Assembly (NCBI GenBank): GCA_030681525.1
Contig: JAUXSD010000131.1
Location: forward strand, 1-35,417
Source: Solirubrobacteraceae bacterium
GTDB taxonomy: Bacteria > Actinomycetota > Thermoleophilia > Solirubrobacterales > Solirubrobacteraceae
DNA length: 35,417 nt
Direction of reading: 5' to 3'
Shown in pieces: positions 16,663 through 24,708 of this stretch (positions are counted from its first letter, which is position 1; every line of letters begins with the position of its first letter). The position numbers and the translations under genes are program-made. The notes beneath the pieces were generated by a model. It did not search any database. It saw only the letters and a list, made by a program, of their open reading frames with translations, and had not been told where the DNA came from.

Positions 16663-17268
16663 ATGAGCGAGATGAAGGACCGGATGCTGCGCGGCGAGCT
16701 GTACATCGCCGACGACCCCGAGCTGGCCGCCGACAACGCGCGCGCGCAGGCGGTGCTGGACCGCTTCAACGCCACCACCCACGCGGAGTACGACGACCGG
16801 CCCGGGCTCCTGCGCGAGCTACTCGGCAGCGTCGGCGAGAACGTCGTGATCAGGCCGCCGTTTCGCTGCGACTACGGCACGTACATCACGATCGGCGCAG
16901 GCACGTTCGCCAACTTCGGCTGCGTCATGCTCGACTGCGCGCCGATCACGATCGGCGCGGCCTGCCAGATCGCCACGAACGTCCAGCTGCTGACCCCGAC
17001 GCACCCGATCGATCCCGGCCCGCGCCGTGCCGCCTGGGAGGCCGCGGAGCCGATCACGCTGGGCGACAACGTCTGGCTCGGCGGCGGCGCGATCGTCTGC
17101 CCGGGCGTGTCGATCGGCGCCGACACGGTCGTGGGCGCCGGCGCGGTGGTGACGCGCGACCTGCCTGCGGGCGTCGTGGCGGTCGGCAACCCGGCGCGGG
17201 TGCTGCGCGAGATCGGCGACGCCGACCGCGTGCAGGTCCCGCGGCTCGGACGGCGGTGTGTCGAATAA
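16663..17268 (+). CDS. Sugar O-acetyltransferase, left-handed beta-helix (maltose/galactoside type)
   Basis: 201 residues with a strong Shine-Dalgarno GGAGG 7 nt before the ATG. The N-terminal helical cap (KDRMLRGELYIADDPEL) is typical of maltose/galactoside O-acetyltransferases. Hexapeptide repeats (ITIGAGTFANFGCVMLD, ITLGDNVWLGGGAIV, VSIGADTVVGAGAVV) build the beta-helix that binds acetyl-CoA between trimer subunits. The probable catalytic His lies in LTPTHPID near residue 113. The C-terminal VAVGNPARVLR is a family hallmark. It acetylates a sugar hydroxyl in the cytosol; the natural acceptor is unknown. The gene stands alone, convergent with the RCK gene. Confidence 0.92.
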   Translation: MSEMKDRMLRGELYIADDPELAADNARAQAVLDRFNATTHAEYDDRPGLLRELLGSVGENVVIRPPFRCDYGTYITIGAGTFANFGCVMLDCAPITIGAACQIATNVQLLTPTHPIDPGPRRAAWEAAEPITLGDNVWLGGGAIVCPGVSIGADTVVGAGAVVTRDLPAGVVAVGNPARVLREIGDADRVQVPRLGRRCVE

Positions 17269-17320
17269 GCCTCGCTTAGACGAGGGTCATCCGCCACACC
17301 GACCCTCCAGCCACGCATCC

Positions 17321-17357
17321 TGACGCGCCCGGTCCGATATCCGGACCCGGCGCGTCA
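17321..17357. terminator. Long hairpin between convergent genes
   Basis: A 16-position stem with one C-C mismatch: 17321-17336 pairs with 17342-17357, loop ATATC. It is palindromic enough to work on both strands and lies between the acetyltransferase (+) and the RCK protein (-). No U-tract on either side. A smaller hairpin CCTCG/CGAGG at 17270-17285 lies just after the acetyltransferase stop. Confidence 0.6.
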
Positions 17358-17383
17358 CGACCACGCCGAACCCGGCTCGCAGG

Positions 17384-18058
17384 TCAGCCCGGACGGCCGT
17401 TGGGCGCGAACTGCGCGGTGATGTGCGGCTCCAGGCCGGGGTCGAGCACGACGAGCACCTCGTCGCCGGGGCTGATGACGGTGTCGCCCTTGGGCACGAA
17501 GCCGGCCTTGCCGCGGGGCAGCACGGAGATGATCAGGCTGCCGTCGGGCAGGTCGATCTCCGACACCGCCAGGCCGGCGGCCGGCGCGCCCTCGGTGACC
17601 TCCACCTCGATGATCTCGAGCTTCTCGTCGGGCAGGTCGAGCAGGTGCACGAGGCCGTGGCCGGGCACCTCGTGCTCGATGAGGTTGAGGATGAGGTCGG
17701 TGGCCGAGACCGCGGGCTGGATGCCCAGCAGCTTGAAGTGCTGGAGGTTGCGGGGGTTGTTGCAGCGGGCGATGATCCGCTCGCAGAGGTACTTCTCCTT
17801 GGCCACCTGGCAGATGAGGATGTTGTCCTCGTCGTCGCCGGTGACCGCCACGACGAGGTCGGCGCGCTGGATGCCGGCGCGCTCGAGGACCCACAGCTCG
17901 GTGCCGTCGCCGTACTGGATGGCGTGCTCGAGCTCCTGCTCGATGCGCAGGTAGGCGCGCCGCTCGCCCTCGACGAGCGTGACCTCCTGGCCGTTGCGGA
18001 TCAGCTCTCGCGCGAGGTTGAGGCCGACCTTGCCGCCGCCGACGACGATGACGTACAT
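17384..18058 (-). CDS. TrkA/KtrA-type RCK protein (RCK_N plus RCK_C)
   Basis: 224 residues. The N-terminal Rossmann RCK_N domain starts MYVIVVGGGKVGLNLAREL (GxGxxG) with the ribose-binding acidic residue in TLVEGE. The second half (about 140-220) is an RCK_C domain (IEVEVTEGAPAAGLAV, PDGSLIISVLPRGK, GDEVLVVLDP). Such proteins form rings under potassium channels or transporters and gate them by binding nucleotides or ions. The ATG shares one base with the TGA of the second RCK gene (TGATG). No TrkH/KtrB pore gene is in the window; the likely partners are the APC permeases just upstream. In M. tuberculosis the paired RCK genes ceoB and ceoC also lie next to an APC-type membrane protein gene. 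Confidence 0.9.
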   Translation of the reverse strand: MYVIVVGGGKVGLNLARELIRNGQEVTLVEGERRAYLRIEQELEHAIQYGDGTELWVLERAGIQRADLVVAVTGDDEDNILICQVAKEKYLCERIIARCNNPRNLQHFKLLGIQPAVSATDLILNLIEHEVPGHGLVHLLDLPDEKLEIIEVEVTEGAPAAGLAVSEIDLPDGSLIISVLPRGKAGFVPKGDTVISPGDEVLVVLDPGLEPHITAQFAPNGRPG

Positions 18059-18489
18059 CAGGTCGCCGCGATGTCGGTGATGGCCTTCTCGAACATCGCG
18101 ATGCCGAGCTTGACGGCACAGATCGTGTGCAGGCCCTGCTCGGCGTACCAGTCCGAGCGGGCCGGGTCGAGCACGCGCACGATCACGTGGTCGCAGCCGA
18201 AGCGCTTCTGGGCGATCTGCGCGACGAGCAGGTTCGTGTTGTCGCCGCGGGTCGCCGCGATGAAGACGTCGGCCTCCTCGACCCCGGCGGCGAGCAGCGC
18301 GTCGATCTCGATCGCGGTGCCGACGGTGAAGCGCCCGCCGGCGTCCTCCCAGGAGGTCGGCTGGCCGGCGTCGAGCCGCTCGTGCGAGAGCGGGTCCTCG
18401 TCGAGGACGGAAACGGTGTGGCCCGCGGCGAGTGAGGACTTGGCGACGGCCGAGCCGACCCGGCCGGCCCCGACGACGAGGACCATCAT
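18058..18489 (-). CDS. RCK_N-only TrkA-like protein
   Basis: 143 residues made of a single Rossmann RCK_N domain: MVLVVGAGRVGSAVAK with GxGxxG at the N-terminus, acidic residue in SVLDED, and DVFIAATRGDNTNLLVAQIA, a typical RCK_N strand-helix. It lacks the RCK_C domain found in its neighbour. ATG at 18489 is chosen over 18486 because the -10-like TAGCAT lies 7 nt upstream. It probably forms a mixed assembly with the two-domain RCK protein encoded directly after it. Confidence 0.85.
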   Translation of the reverse strand: MMVLVVGAGRVGSAVAKSSLAAGHTVSVLDEDPLSHERLDAGQPTSWEDAGGRFTVGTAIEIDALLAAGVEEADVFIAATRGDNTNLLVAQIAQKRFGCDHVIVRVLDPARSDWYAEQGLHTICAVKLGIAMFEKAITDIAAT

Positions 18490-18496
18490 GGGTCGG

Positions 18497-18502
18497 ATGC
18501 TA
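18497..18502 (-). promoter_or_regulatory. -10 hexamer TAGCAT before the RCK pair
   Basis: TAGCAT on the minus strand, 7 nt before the ATG at 18489, with no Shine-Dalgarno. It suggests that the RCK pair has its own leaderless transcript in addition to read-through from the permease genes. Confidence 0.4.
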
Positions 18503-18515
18503 GACGTTCCGGCGC

Positions 18516-20489
18516 CTACGCAGGCTGCTCGGCGCCGGGCTCGGCCCTCGGCTCGACGTCGCCCGCGGGCGCGGTGAGGATGACGCGGCAGGGCGCCTTG
18601 CGCACGACGTACTTCGTGGCCTCGCCGACGAAGTTGTCCAGCGGGCCGCCGATCCCGCCGAGCCGCGCGCCGCCGCGGATCCGCGAGGGCTCCTCGGCGG
18701 CGAGGACGATGAGCTCCACGCCACGCCGCTTGGCCTCCTCGACGATTCCCTCGCCGGCGCGCCGTGCGCGGACCGTCGCCGTCGCCACCTCGACGCCGAC
18801 GTACTCCTCCCCCACCGCCTTGGCGCGGGCCAGCGCCGCCCGCGCAGCCTTGAGCTGGGTGTCGGGCAGGCGCGCGTCGAGCGGCAGCGAGAGCGGCACC
18901 TCGAAGACCCAGATCGCCTCGATCGTCGCGCCGTGGCCCTCGCCCTCCTCCGGGTTCTCGGCGGCGGCGAGGCGGCCGGCCGTCTGCACGATGTCGTCGT
19001 CCAGCGGCGTGCCGTAGATCGGGACGAGGATCGAGCCGTACTCCGCGCGCACCGGCTCGGACCGCAGCGCGGCCTCCGAGAGCGTGACGCGCGCGAAGAG
19101 GGGCATCTCGGCGCTGCGCCGGTAGCCGACGTACAGCGCCGTGCCGGCGGCCATCCAGATCAGGCCGATCGTCCGCGCGCCCTCGTGGAAGACCAGCAGG
19201 CTGGCCAGGCCGACCGCGGCCATGACCGCCCCGAGCACCGCCGGCAGCGGCAGGTCGCCGCCGCCGACCCGCACCGACAGCGGGATGCGGTAGGGGCGCG
19301 GGCGGTCGGGCTCGCGGTAGCGCAGCACGCAGATCGACACGTGCGCGATGAGGAAGGCGAGCATCGCCCCGAACGCGTAGATGCCGACGAGGAACTCGAG
19401 GTCGCGCGGGACCACGAGCGCCATGGCGAGCACGCCGGCCAGCACGATGACCACGTACGGGGTGCCCTGGCCCGGGTGCAGGCGGCCCATCGCGCTCGGG
19501 ATCTGGCGGTTTCGGGCCAGCGAGTACGACAGGCGCGACAGACCGAGCATGGCGCCGTGCGCCGCGACGACGAGCGTGAGCGTCGCCAGGGCGGCGACGA
19601 TGTAGCGCAGCGTCTCGGCCAGCCACGGCGGATCGAAGCGCGAGACGAGCGCCAGCACCGGCGCGTTGAGCGCGTCTCCGGTCAGCGGCGACGCGCCCGG
19701 CGTGATCGGCAGCGAGGCGACGGCCACGAGCGAGATGCCGACGTAGATCACGAGCACGGAGATCGTCGAGCTGGCGATGAGCCGCTTGAGGCCGCCACGG
19801 CTGACGCGCACCTCGCCCGCCAGGCCGGACGCGGACTCCAGGCTCGTGAACGCGACCGCCGACACCGTCAGCGCGAACATGAGGTCGCTCCACTCCGGCG
19901 AGGTGCCGAGGTCGATCGTCTGCGTCAGCGCATCGAGGTCGACGACGAGGAACGCGCCGAGCACGATGACCAGCAGCTGCAGGACGACGTCGAGCACGGC
20001 GAGCGCCGAGACGCGCTCGATGCCGCGGCTGGCGCTCGCCGCACGGATGTTGCGCGAGGCGACGTAGCCGATGATCGCCAGCGCCACCAGCAGCTCCGGC
20101 GCGCCGCCGTTCAGCGGCGACCAGAACGCGGCCATGTAGTTCGTGGCGACGAACGCCGTCACCGCGATGACGATGAGGAAGTCCAGCAGCACCGCCCAGC
20201 CGGCGACGAAGCTCCACAGCTCGTTGAACGCGTAGCGCGCGAACACCGTCGAGCCGGCGCGCTCCTGGTGCAGCGAGGCGCCCTCGACGTACGTCATCGC
20301 CGTCAGGACGAAGAAGATCCCGGCGCCGAGGAAGACGACGGGGGTCAGGCCGAGCGCGTTCTCGGCGACGATCCCCAGCGAGAAGTAGACCGCCGCGGCG
20401 AGCGACGACCAGACGATCGCGAAGAGCGCCGGCGAGCCGAGGCTGCGGCGCAGCACCATCCGCGGCTCGTGGTTGCCCCGATCGGCCAC
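18516..20489 (-). CDS. APC-superfamily permease with C-terminal universal-stress-protein domain
   Basis: 657 residues from GTG at 20489. Residues about 15-440 form some 12 membrane helices of the APC fold, beginning LGSPALFAIVWSSLAAAVYFSLG, with YVEGASLHQERAGSTVFARYAFNELWSF after helix 2. From about residue 500 a cytosolic UspA-like domain follows (YGSILVPIYGTPLDDD; then LIVLAAEE and APCRVILT), with Gly-rich segments but a poor match to the G-2x-G-9x-G ATP motif. The layout equals that of KimA-type potassium/proton symporters, which also carry a USP-like cytosolic domain, but amino-acid transport is equally possible. The start shares one base with the stop of the small membrane protein. The RCK pair follows after 26 bp, which favours potassium. 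Confidence 0.85.
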   Translation of the reverse strand: MADRGNHEPRMVLRRSLGSPALFAIVWSSLAAAVYFSLGIVAENALGLTPVVFLGAGIFFVLTAMTYVEGASLHQERAGSTVFARYAFNELWSFVAGWAVLLDFLIVIAVTAFVATNYMAAFWSPLNGGAPELLVALAIIGYVASRNIRAASASRGIERVSALAVLDVVLQLLVIVLGAFLVVDLDALTQTIDLGTSPEWSDLMFALTVSAVAFTSLESASGLAGEVRVSRGGLKRLIASSTISVLVIYVGISLVAVASLPITPGASPLTGDALNAPVLALVSRFDPPWLAETLRYIVAALATLTLVVAAHGAMLGLSRLSYSLARNRQIPSAMGRLHPGQGTPYVVIVLAGVLAMALVVPRDLEFLVGIYAFGAMLAFLIAHVSICVLRYREPDRPRPYRIPLSVRVGGGDLPLPAVLGAVMAAVGLASLLVFHEGARTIGLIWMAAGTALYVGYRRSAEMPLFARVTLSEAALRSEPVRAEYGSILVPIYGTPLDDDIVQTAGRLAAAENPEEGEGHGATIEAIWVFEVPLSLPLDARLPDTQLKAARAALARAKAVGEEYVGVEVATATVRARRAGEGIVEEAKRRGVELIVLAAEEPSRIRGGARLGGIGGPLDNFVGEATKYVVRKAPCRVILTAPAGDVEPRAEPGAEQPA

Positions 20490-20689
20490 TACAGCCCCCG
20501 CCAGGTGAAGTACAGCCGCCCCGCGCCGGCGGCGACGAACAGCAGCCCGAGGATCGTCCCGAGCGCGAGCGGCCCGCCACCGGCCCCGAACGTCCGCACG
20601 AGGATCGCGATCCCGAGCACGACCATCGCGGCCGAAAGCGCGAGCGTCGTGCCGCGGTGCAGGCCGCGGCCGGAGGGGCGATCAGGCAT
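20489..20689 (-). CDS. 66-residue two-helix membrane protein between the permeases
   Basis: Two hydrophobic helices (LALSAAMVVLGIAILVRTF and LALGTILGLLFVAAGAGRLYF) joined by a Gly-rich turn, with a basic N-terminus. Its ATG lies inside the end of the upstream permease (8-bp overlap) and its TAG shares a base with the next permease start. It is therefore translated as part of this operon. It may be a small accessory subunit of the transporters. I do not recognise a named family. Confidence 0.7.
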   Translation of the reverse strand: MPDRPSGRGLHRGTTLALSAAMVVLGIAILVRTFGAGGGPLALGTILGLLFVAAGAGRLYFTWRGL

Positions 20690-22553
20690 TCGGCTCGCTC
20701 TCGATGATCACGCGGCAGGGTCGGTCGGCGAGCACGGTCTCCACGGTCTTTCCGAACAGCGTCGTCCCGGTCCGCGGCGGCAGCGGCATGACGAGCGCGT
20801 GGGCGCGCATCTCGCGTGCCTCGTCGACGATGAGCCGCCCGCTGCCGCCCGGCCGGACCCGCTCGACGTGGCCGCTCACCCGCCGCCCGCCCTGCAGCCG
20901 CGCCTGCTCGATGACCGCGCGCGCGGCGACGTCCTCCTCGGGCAGCTCGGCGTCCAGCGGCGAGGCCTGCGGGACCGTGATGAGCACGAGCACGTGGATG
21001 CCCCGGCGCTTGCGGCCGGCGAGCTTCGTCGCGGTGGCGATCGTCGTCGGCGAGTAGTGGCGCGCGTCGAGCGCCACGAGCACCGACTCGTACTCGGCCT
21101 CGTTCTGGGTGACGGGTTGCGGCACCGCGACCTGGTGGGTCGAGACGAAGTCCAGCCCCTGCCGGTGGCGGTACAGCAGGTAGCCGCCCATCCCGACCGC
21201 CATCCAGGCGATGCCCGCGGCGCCGACCGTGAGGTCCAGCACGCTGACGACGACGAACGACAGCACGGTCCCACCCAGGCCGACGACGGCCAGCGGCGGC
21301 AGCTCGTGGCCGCGGACGCGCAGACGCCCGGGGCTGCGATACGGGCGCCGGGCATCGGGCTGGGTCACGCGCAGGCAGATGAGCGACAGGTGCGCCATCG
21401 AGAACGACAGCATCGCCCCGAACGCATAGATCTTGCCGAGGAAGTCGGCCTGCCCGGGCAGCAGCGCGAGGATCGCGAAGCCCGAGAAGACGAGGATCCC
21501 GACGTACGGCGTGCGGTAGCGCAGGTGCAGCCGGCGCATCGTGTCGGGCAGCTGACGGTACATCCCCATCGAATAGGTCAGCCGCGAGACGCCGAGCACA
21601 CCCGCGTTCGTCGCGGCGATGAGGATCGTCACGGCGAGCACGCCGACGTAGACCTCGACGCCGCCCTGAAACCAGCCGAGGTCCATGCCCGAGACGACGC
21701 CGACGATCGGGTCGTTGGCGTAGCCGCCCTCCTCCGGGCCGACGCCGAGCTGCGTCCGGCACTCGCCGCCGACGCACTCGACGGGCAGCGCCGACAGCGC
21801 GACGAGCGGCAGCGTGAAGTAGATGGCGAAGACCGCGATCATCACGCGGCGGATCGCGCCGGGGATCGTCGAGTCGGGGTCGCGCGCCTCGCCGGCCATG
21901 TTCGAGATCGTCTCGATGCCGGTGTAGGCGACGGTGCCGATCGGGATCGCCAGCAGGAACTGCGACAGCGTCGGCGTCTCGCCGAAGAAGGAGAGGTTGT
22001 CGACGAGGACCTCCGGGCTGAAGACGAGCACGACGCCGAGGCCGACGATCGCCACCTGGCTGAGGAAGTCGACCGCCGCCAGGACGAGGTTGACGCTGAC
22101 GGCGTCCTTGACGCCCCGCACGTTGACCAGCGCCAGCAGCGCGACGACCCCGGCCGCGAAGGCGATGTCGCCCGGCGACTCGTTGAAGCCCTCCCACAGG
22201 AAGCGCCCGGCGTAGTGGGCCGCGAAGAACGCCGAGATGGCGATCGTGATGATGTAGTTGAGCATCTGCGCCCAGGCGGTGAAGAACGACCACAGCTCGT
22301 TGAACGCGCGCCGCGCGAACAGCGACGATCCGCCGGCCTCGGGGTACATCGCCGTCGCCTCGGCGTACGTCGTCGCGGTGCAGTAGAACAGCGCGCCGGT
22401 GATGAGGAAGACCAGCGGCGTCAGGCCCGCGGCGAGCGCGGCGACGAGCCCGAGGGCGTAGTAGATCGACGAGCCGACGTTGCCGTAAGCGGTCGAGAAC
22501 AGCGCGTTGACCCCGAGAACGCGCTGCAATCCGTGGAGCTGGCGCTCTGCCAT
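20682..22553 (-). CDS. APC-superfamily permease with C-terminal universal-stress-protein domain (paralogue)
   Basis: 623 residues. APC-fold membrane part to about residue 460: the first helix region is GVNALFSTAYGNVGSSIYYALG, followed by TYAEATAMYPEAGGSSLFARRAFNELWSFF. A C-terminal USP-like domain (EYESVLVALDARHYSPTT, IHVLVLITVP, CRVIIESE) shows RTGTTLFGKTVETVLADRP near the usual phosphate-binding loop. An extracytosolic loop carries two Cys (VECVGGECRTQ), possibly a disulfide. TAGACT ends 10 nt before the ATG and may be the -10. It shares the FNELWSF-type segment and overall layout with the second permease, so the two arose by duplication. Potassium uptake of the KimA type is suggested by the RCK genes; amino-acid uptake is the alternative. 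Confidence 0.85.
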   Translation of the reverse strand: MAERQLHGLQRVLGVNALFSTAYGNVGSSIYYALGLVAALAAGLTPLVFLITGALFYCTATTYAEATAMYPEAGGSSLFARRAFNELWSFFTAWAQMLNYIITIAISAFFAAHYAGRFLWEGFNESPGDIAFAAGVVALLALVNVRGVKDAVSVNLVLAAVDFLSQVAIVGLGVVLVFSPEVLVDNLSFFGETPTLSQFLLAIPIGTVAYTGIETISNMAGEARDPDSTIPGAIRRVMIAVFAIYFTLPLVALSALPVECVGGECRTQLGVGPEEGGYANDPIVGVVSGMDLGWFQGGVEVYVGVLAVTILIAATNAGVLGVSRLTYSMGMYRQLPDTMRRLHLRYRTPYVGILVFSGFAILALLPGQADFLGKIYAFGAMLSFSMAHLSLICLRVTQPDARRPYRSPGRLRVRGHELPPLAVVGLGGTVLSFVVVSVLDLTVGAAGIAWMAVGMGGYLLYRHRQGLDFVSTHQVAVPQPVTQNEAEYESVLVALDARHYSPTTIATATKLAGRKRRGIHVLVLITVPQASPLDAELPEEDVAARAVIEQARLQGGRRVSGHVERVRPGGSGRLIVDEAREMRAHALVMPLPPRTGTTLFGKTVETVLADRPCRVIIESEPNA

Positions 22554-22569
22554 CCGCGGCGGGAGTCTA

Positions 22570-22594
22570 CGCCGGAGCGCGCGGGCGCCCGGCG
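22570..22594 (-). terminator. Weak hairpin between the lipoprotein gene and the permease
   Basis: CGCCGG (22570-22575) pairs with CCGGCG (22589-22594), loop 13 nt, GC-rich, no U-tract. It sits in the short gap after the lipoprotein stop, next to the permease promoter region. Confidence 0.3.
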
Positions 22595-22598
22595 GGGA

Positions 22599-23114
22599 CT
22601 AGGAGACCTGGCGCACGCAGTCGCGGATGCGCTCGCGGGCGGCCGGGTCGGCCAGCTCCACCCAGACCGTGGCGATCGCGCCCTGCCGCTCGACGCTGGC
22701 GCCGTCGAAGCGCTCGGCGTTGCGCCGCACCCTGGTCTCGAAGCGCTTCGCCGCCGCCAGGCTGCCGTAGAACGCGATGAAGGCGCTGCCGCGCGGCCCG
22801 GCGACGAGGATCTCGTACTCGGGGGCGTCGGGCGTCCCGGGAGGACGCACGCCGCCGGTGGCCCGGTAGCCGTGCCGCGCCAGGCACTCCCGCACCTCGT
22901 CGACGGGCCCTGACCGGCCCTGAGCCGGGCCGCCGCCCGGCGAGGTCGGGCTCGCCGGTCCGGTCTGCGTGCCGGCGGCGGGATCCGGCGCCGTCGCCGG
23001 CGCCGTTGCCGTCGTGGCCGCCGTGCCGCTGCCCCGGTCCGGCGGCTCGTCGTCGCCGCCGCAGGCGGTCAGCAGCAAGCACGCGGCGAGGGCGGTCGCG
23101 GCGAGCGGGCGCAC
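22599..23114 (-). CDS. Small secreted lipoprotein of unknown function
   Basis: 171 residues from GTG, directly abutting the TGA of the yceI-like gene. The N-terminus is a lipoprotein signal (MRPLAATALAACLLLTACGG, lipobox LTAC with Cys18). A low-complexity Thr/Ala/Pro/Gly linker (about 20-70) leads to a compact domain of about 100 residues with EVRECLARHGYRATG and RIRDCVRQ; its two Cys could pair. The domain has no motif I recognise. Anchored to the outer face of the membrane after lipidation. The frame-adjacent YceI protein suggests co-expression. Confidence 0.75.
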   Translation of the reverse strand: MRPLAATALAACLLLTACGGDDEPPDRGSGTAATTATAPATAPDPAAGTQTGPASPTSPGGGPAQGRSGPVDEVRECLARHGYRATGGVRPPGTPDAPEYEILVAGPRGSAFIAFYGSLAAAKRFETRVRRNAERFDGASVERQGAIATVWVELADPAARERIRDCVRQVS

Positions 23115-23660
23115 TCAGCTCACCCGCTCGACGAACTCGATGAGCGCCTCGAGCGTGACGTCCCAGCCGAGCGTGTCACCGCCGTCGGGCAGCGCCTCCT
23201 GCCAGTCCAGGCCGAAGTCGCGGCGGTCGACGACCGACGACAGCTCGACGCCGACCCGGTTCTCGGGGCTCAGCAGCCCCGGACCGGGCAGCCCGATCTT
23301 GCCGCTCGCCGTCACGGTTCTCGTGTGGCCGTGGATCGACAGCTCGCCGGTCGCCGAGATCGCCCGCCGCTCGTCGCCGCTGACGTCCGAGACGACCCAG
23401 CGCACGTGCGGGAAGCGCGCGGCGTCGAGGAACTCCGGCGACAGCATCCGCTCGCGGATCACCGGGTTGTTGAGGTCCAGCGACGCGACCGGGACGGTGG
23501 CCTCGAGCGTGCCGGCCGACGGGTCGAGCGTGGCGTCGATCTCCCGGAAGCCCGCCCGGTAGTCGCGCGCGCCGAGGTGGCGGACCTTGAAGGTCACCGA
23601 CGAGAACGGCGGATCGGCGCGCCAGGTTCCGCTGCCCAGATGTTCCTCGAGAAAGCTCAC
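23115..23660 (-). CDS. YceI-family protein
   Basis: 181 residues, GTG at 23660. It shows the YceI lipocalin-like pattern: GTWRADPPFSSVTFKVRHLG at the N-terminus, then DATLDPSAGTLEATVPVASLDLNNPVIRERMLSPEFLDAARFP, STGELSIHGHT-type strand and a C-terminal strand. The family binds isoprenoid or amphiphilic molecules in a beta-barrel; many members are periplasmic, but this one has no signal peptide and is probably cytosolic. The start is supported by TACAGT 8 nt upstream. It is divergent from the lysR gene, 51 bp away, which may control it; that is inference from position only. Confidence 0.9.
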   Translation of the reverse strand: MSFLEEHLGSGTWRADPPFSSVTFKVRHLGARDYRAGFREIDATLDPSAGTLEATVPVASLDLNNPVIRERMLSPEFLDAARFPHVRWVVSDVSGDERRAISATGELSIHGHTRTVTASGKIGLPGPGLLSPENRVGVELSSVVDRRDFGLDWQEALPDGGDTLGWDVTLEALIEFVERVS

Positions 23661-23668
23661 CGGCGGGG

Positions 23669-23674
23669 ACTGTA
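23669..23674 (-). promoter_or_regulatory. -10 hexamer TACAGT of the YceI gene
   Basis: TACAGT on the minus strand ends 8 nt before the GTG at 23660, with no Shine-Dalgarno. It lies in the 51-bp divergent gap with the lysR gene, so a LysR-type regulator could bind here. Confidence 0.5.
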
Positions 23675-23711
23675 GTCGGGCAACGCCGGCCGGCTTTGCC
23701 ACGATGACGCG

Positions 23712-24632
23712 ATGGCGCTCGACTTCCGCACGCTGCGCTACTTCGTGGCCGTCGCCGAGGAGCTGCACTTCACGCGCGCGGCCGAGCGCCTCTACATCGC
23801 GCAGCCGGCGCTGTCGGAGCAGATCCGCCGCCTCGAGGGCGAGCTCGGCGTCCAGCTGCTGCGGCGCACCACGCGCAAGGTCGAGCTGACCGCGGCCGGC
23901 GAGGAGTTCCTCACGCGGGCGCGCCGGATCCTCGGCGAGGCCGACGCCGCCCTGGCCGACGCCTCGCGCGCCGCGCGCGGCGAGACCGGCAGCATCCGGG
24001 TGTCGACGGGGGCAACCGCCGGCGTCGAGCAGGTGCCCCGCGTCCTGCGCGCGTTCCGCGAGGCCCGCCCGCAGGTCGCGCTCGATCTGCGCCAGATCAG
24101 CTGGGAGGACCACTCCGGCGGGCTGAACGACGGCTCGGTCGACGCGGCCTTCGTCTGGCTGCCGTTCGAGCACGCGGGCCTGGCGTTCGAGGTGCTGGTG
24201 CAGGAGCCGCGCGTGGCCGCGCTCGAGGCCGCCCATCCGCTGACCGCGCACGAGGTGCTGCGGATGGAGCAGCTCGTCGACGAGCCCTGGCCATGGGTCG
24301 ACACCGACCGGCGCGCGCTGGACTTCTGGACCTGCGTGGACTATCGCGGCGGCGAGGCGGCCCGCCGCGGCCCGACGATCAGCTCGATGGAGGGCATTCT
24401 CGAGGGCGTTCGCGCCGGGCTCTGCGTCGCGGCGATCCCGCGCTCGCACGCGCAGGTGTCCGCCTGGCCGGGGATCGAGTTCCGGCCGGTCGCGGACCTC
24501 GCGCCGGCGTCGCTGGCGCTGGGCTGGCGCGTCGCCGACGAGACGCCGGTCGTCCAGGCGCTCGTCGAGATCGCCCGGCGCGTCGCGGCCGAGGCGGGCG
24601 CCCGCGGCGATTCATCGGACCCACCCGATTGA
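23712..24632 (+). CDS. LysR-family transcriptional regulator
   Basis: 306 residues. The N-terminal winged helix-turn-helix (1-62) reads LDFRTLRYFVAVAEELHFTRAAERLYIAQPALSEQIRRLE, a textbook LysR domain. The periplasmic-binding-like effector domain covers about 90-290 (GSIRVSTGATAG, FVWLPFEHAGLAFEVLVQEPRVAALEAAHPL). It binds DNA as a tetramer and responds to a small molecule. It is divergent to the YceI-lipoprotein genes and 76 bp upstream of a cupin gene; either could be its target. There is no Shine-Dalgarno before the ATG; CACGAT lies 6 nt upstream as a weak -10. Confidence 0.93.
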   Translation: MALDFRTLRYFVAVAEELHFTRAAERLYIAQPALSEQIRRLEGELGVQLLRRTTRKVELTAAGEEFLTRARRILGEADAALADASRAARGETGSIRVSTGATAGVEQVPRVLRAFREARPQVALDLRQISWEDHSGGLNDGSVDAAFVWLPFEHAGLAFEVLVQEPRVAALEAAHPLTAHEVLRMEQLVDEPWPWVDTDRRALDFWTCVDYRGGEAARRGPTISSMEGILEGVRAGLCVAAIPRSHAQVSAWPGIEFRPVADLAPASLALGWRVADETPVVQALVEIARRVAAEAGARGDSSDPPD

Positions 24633-24708
24633 TCGCCGGCCAGTCCGTCTTTCCCTTGCGGCGCGCGATCGGCGACCGTGGCGAGGCACCCGAGACAAGG
24701 AGCTTCCG

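Noticed and set aside
18058-22293. Minus-strand frame of 1411 codons running into the RCK_N protein
   Set aside because: Only the last 143 residues (from 18489) have a real domain; the rest is a wrong-frame reading of the permeases.
18933-22913. Very long open frame (about 1326 codons) on the + strand opposite the permease genes
   Set aside because: Its translation is Arg/Asp/His-rich low-complexity sequence with no domain; it is the antisense shadow of the APC-USP genes, an artefact of extreme GC content. The same holds for 25336-27465 (+) opposite hppA and 4281-6077 (-) opposite the subtilase.
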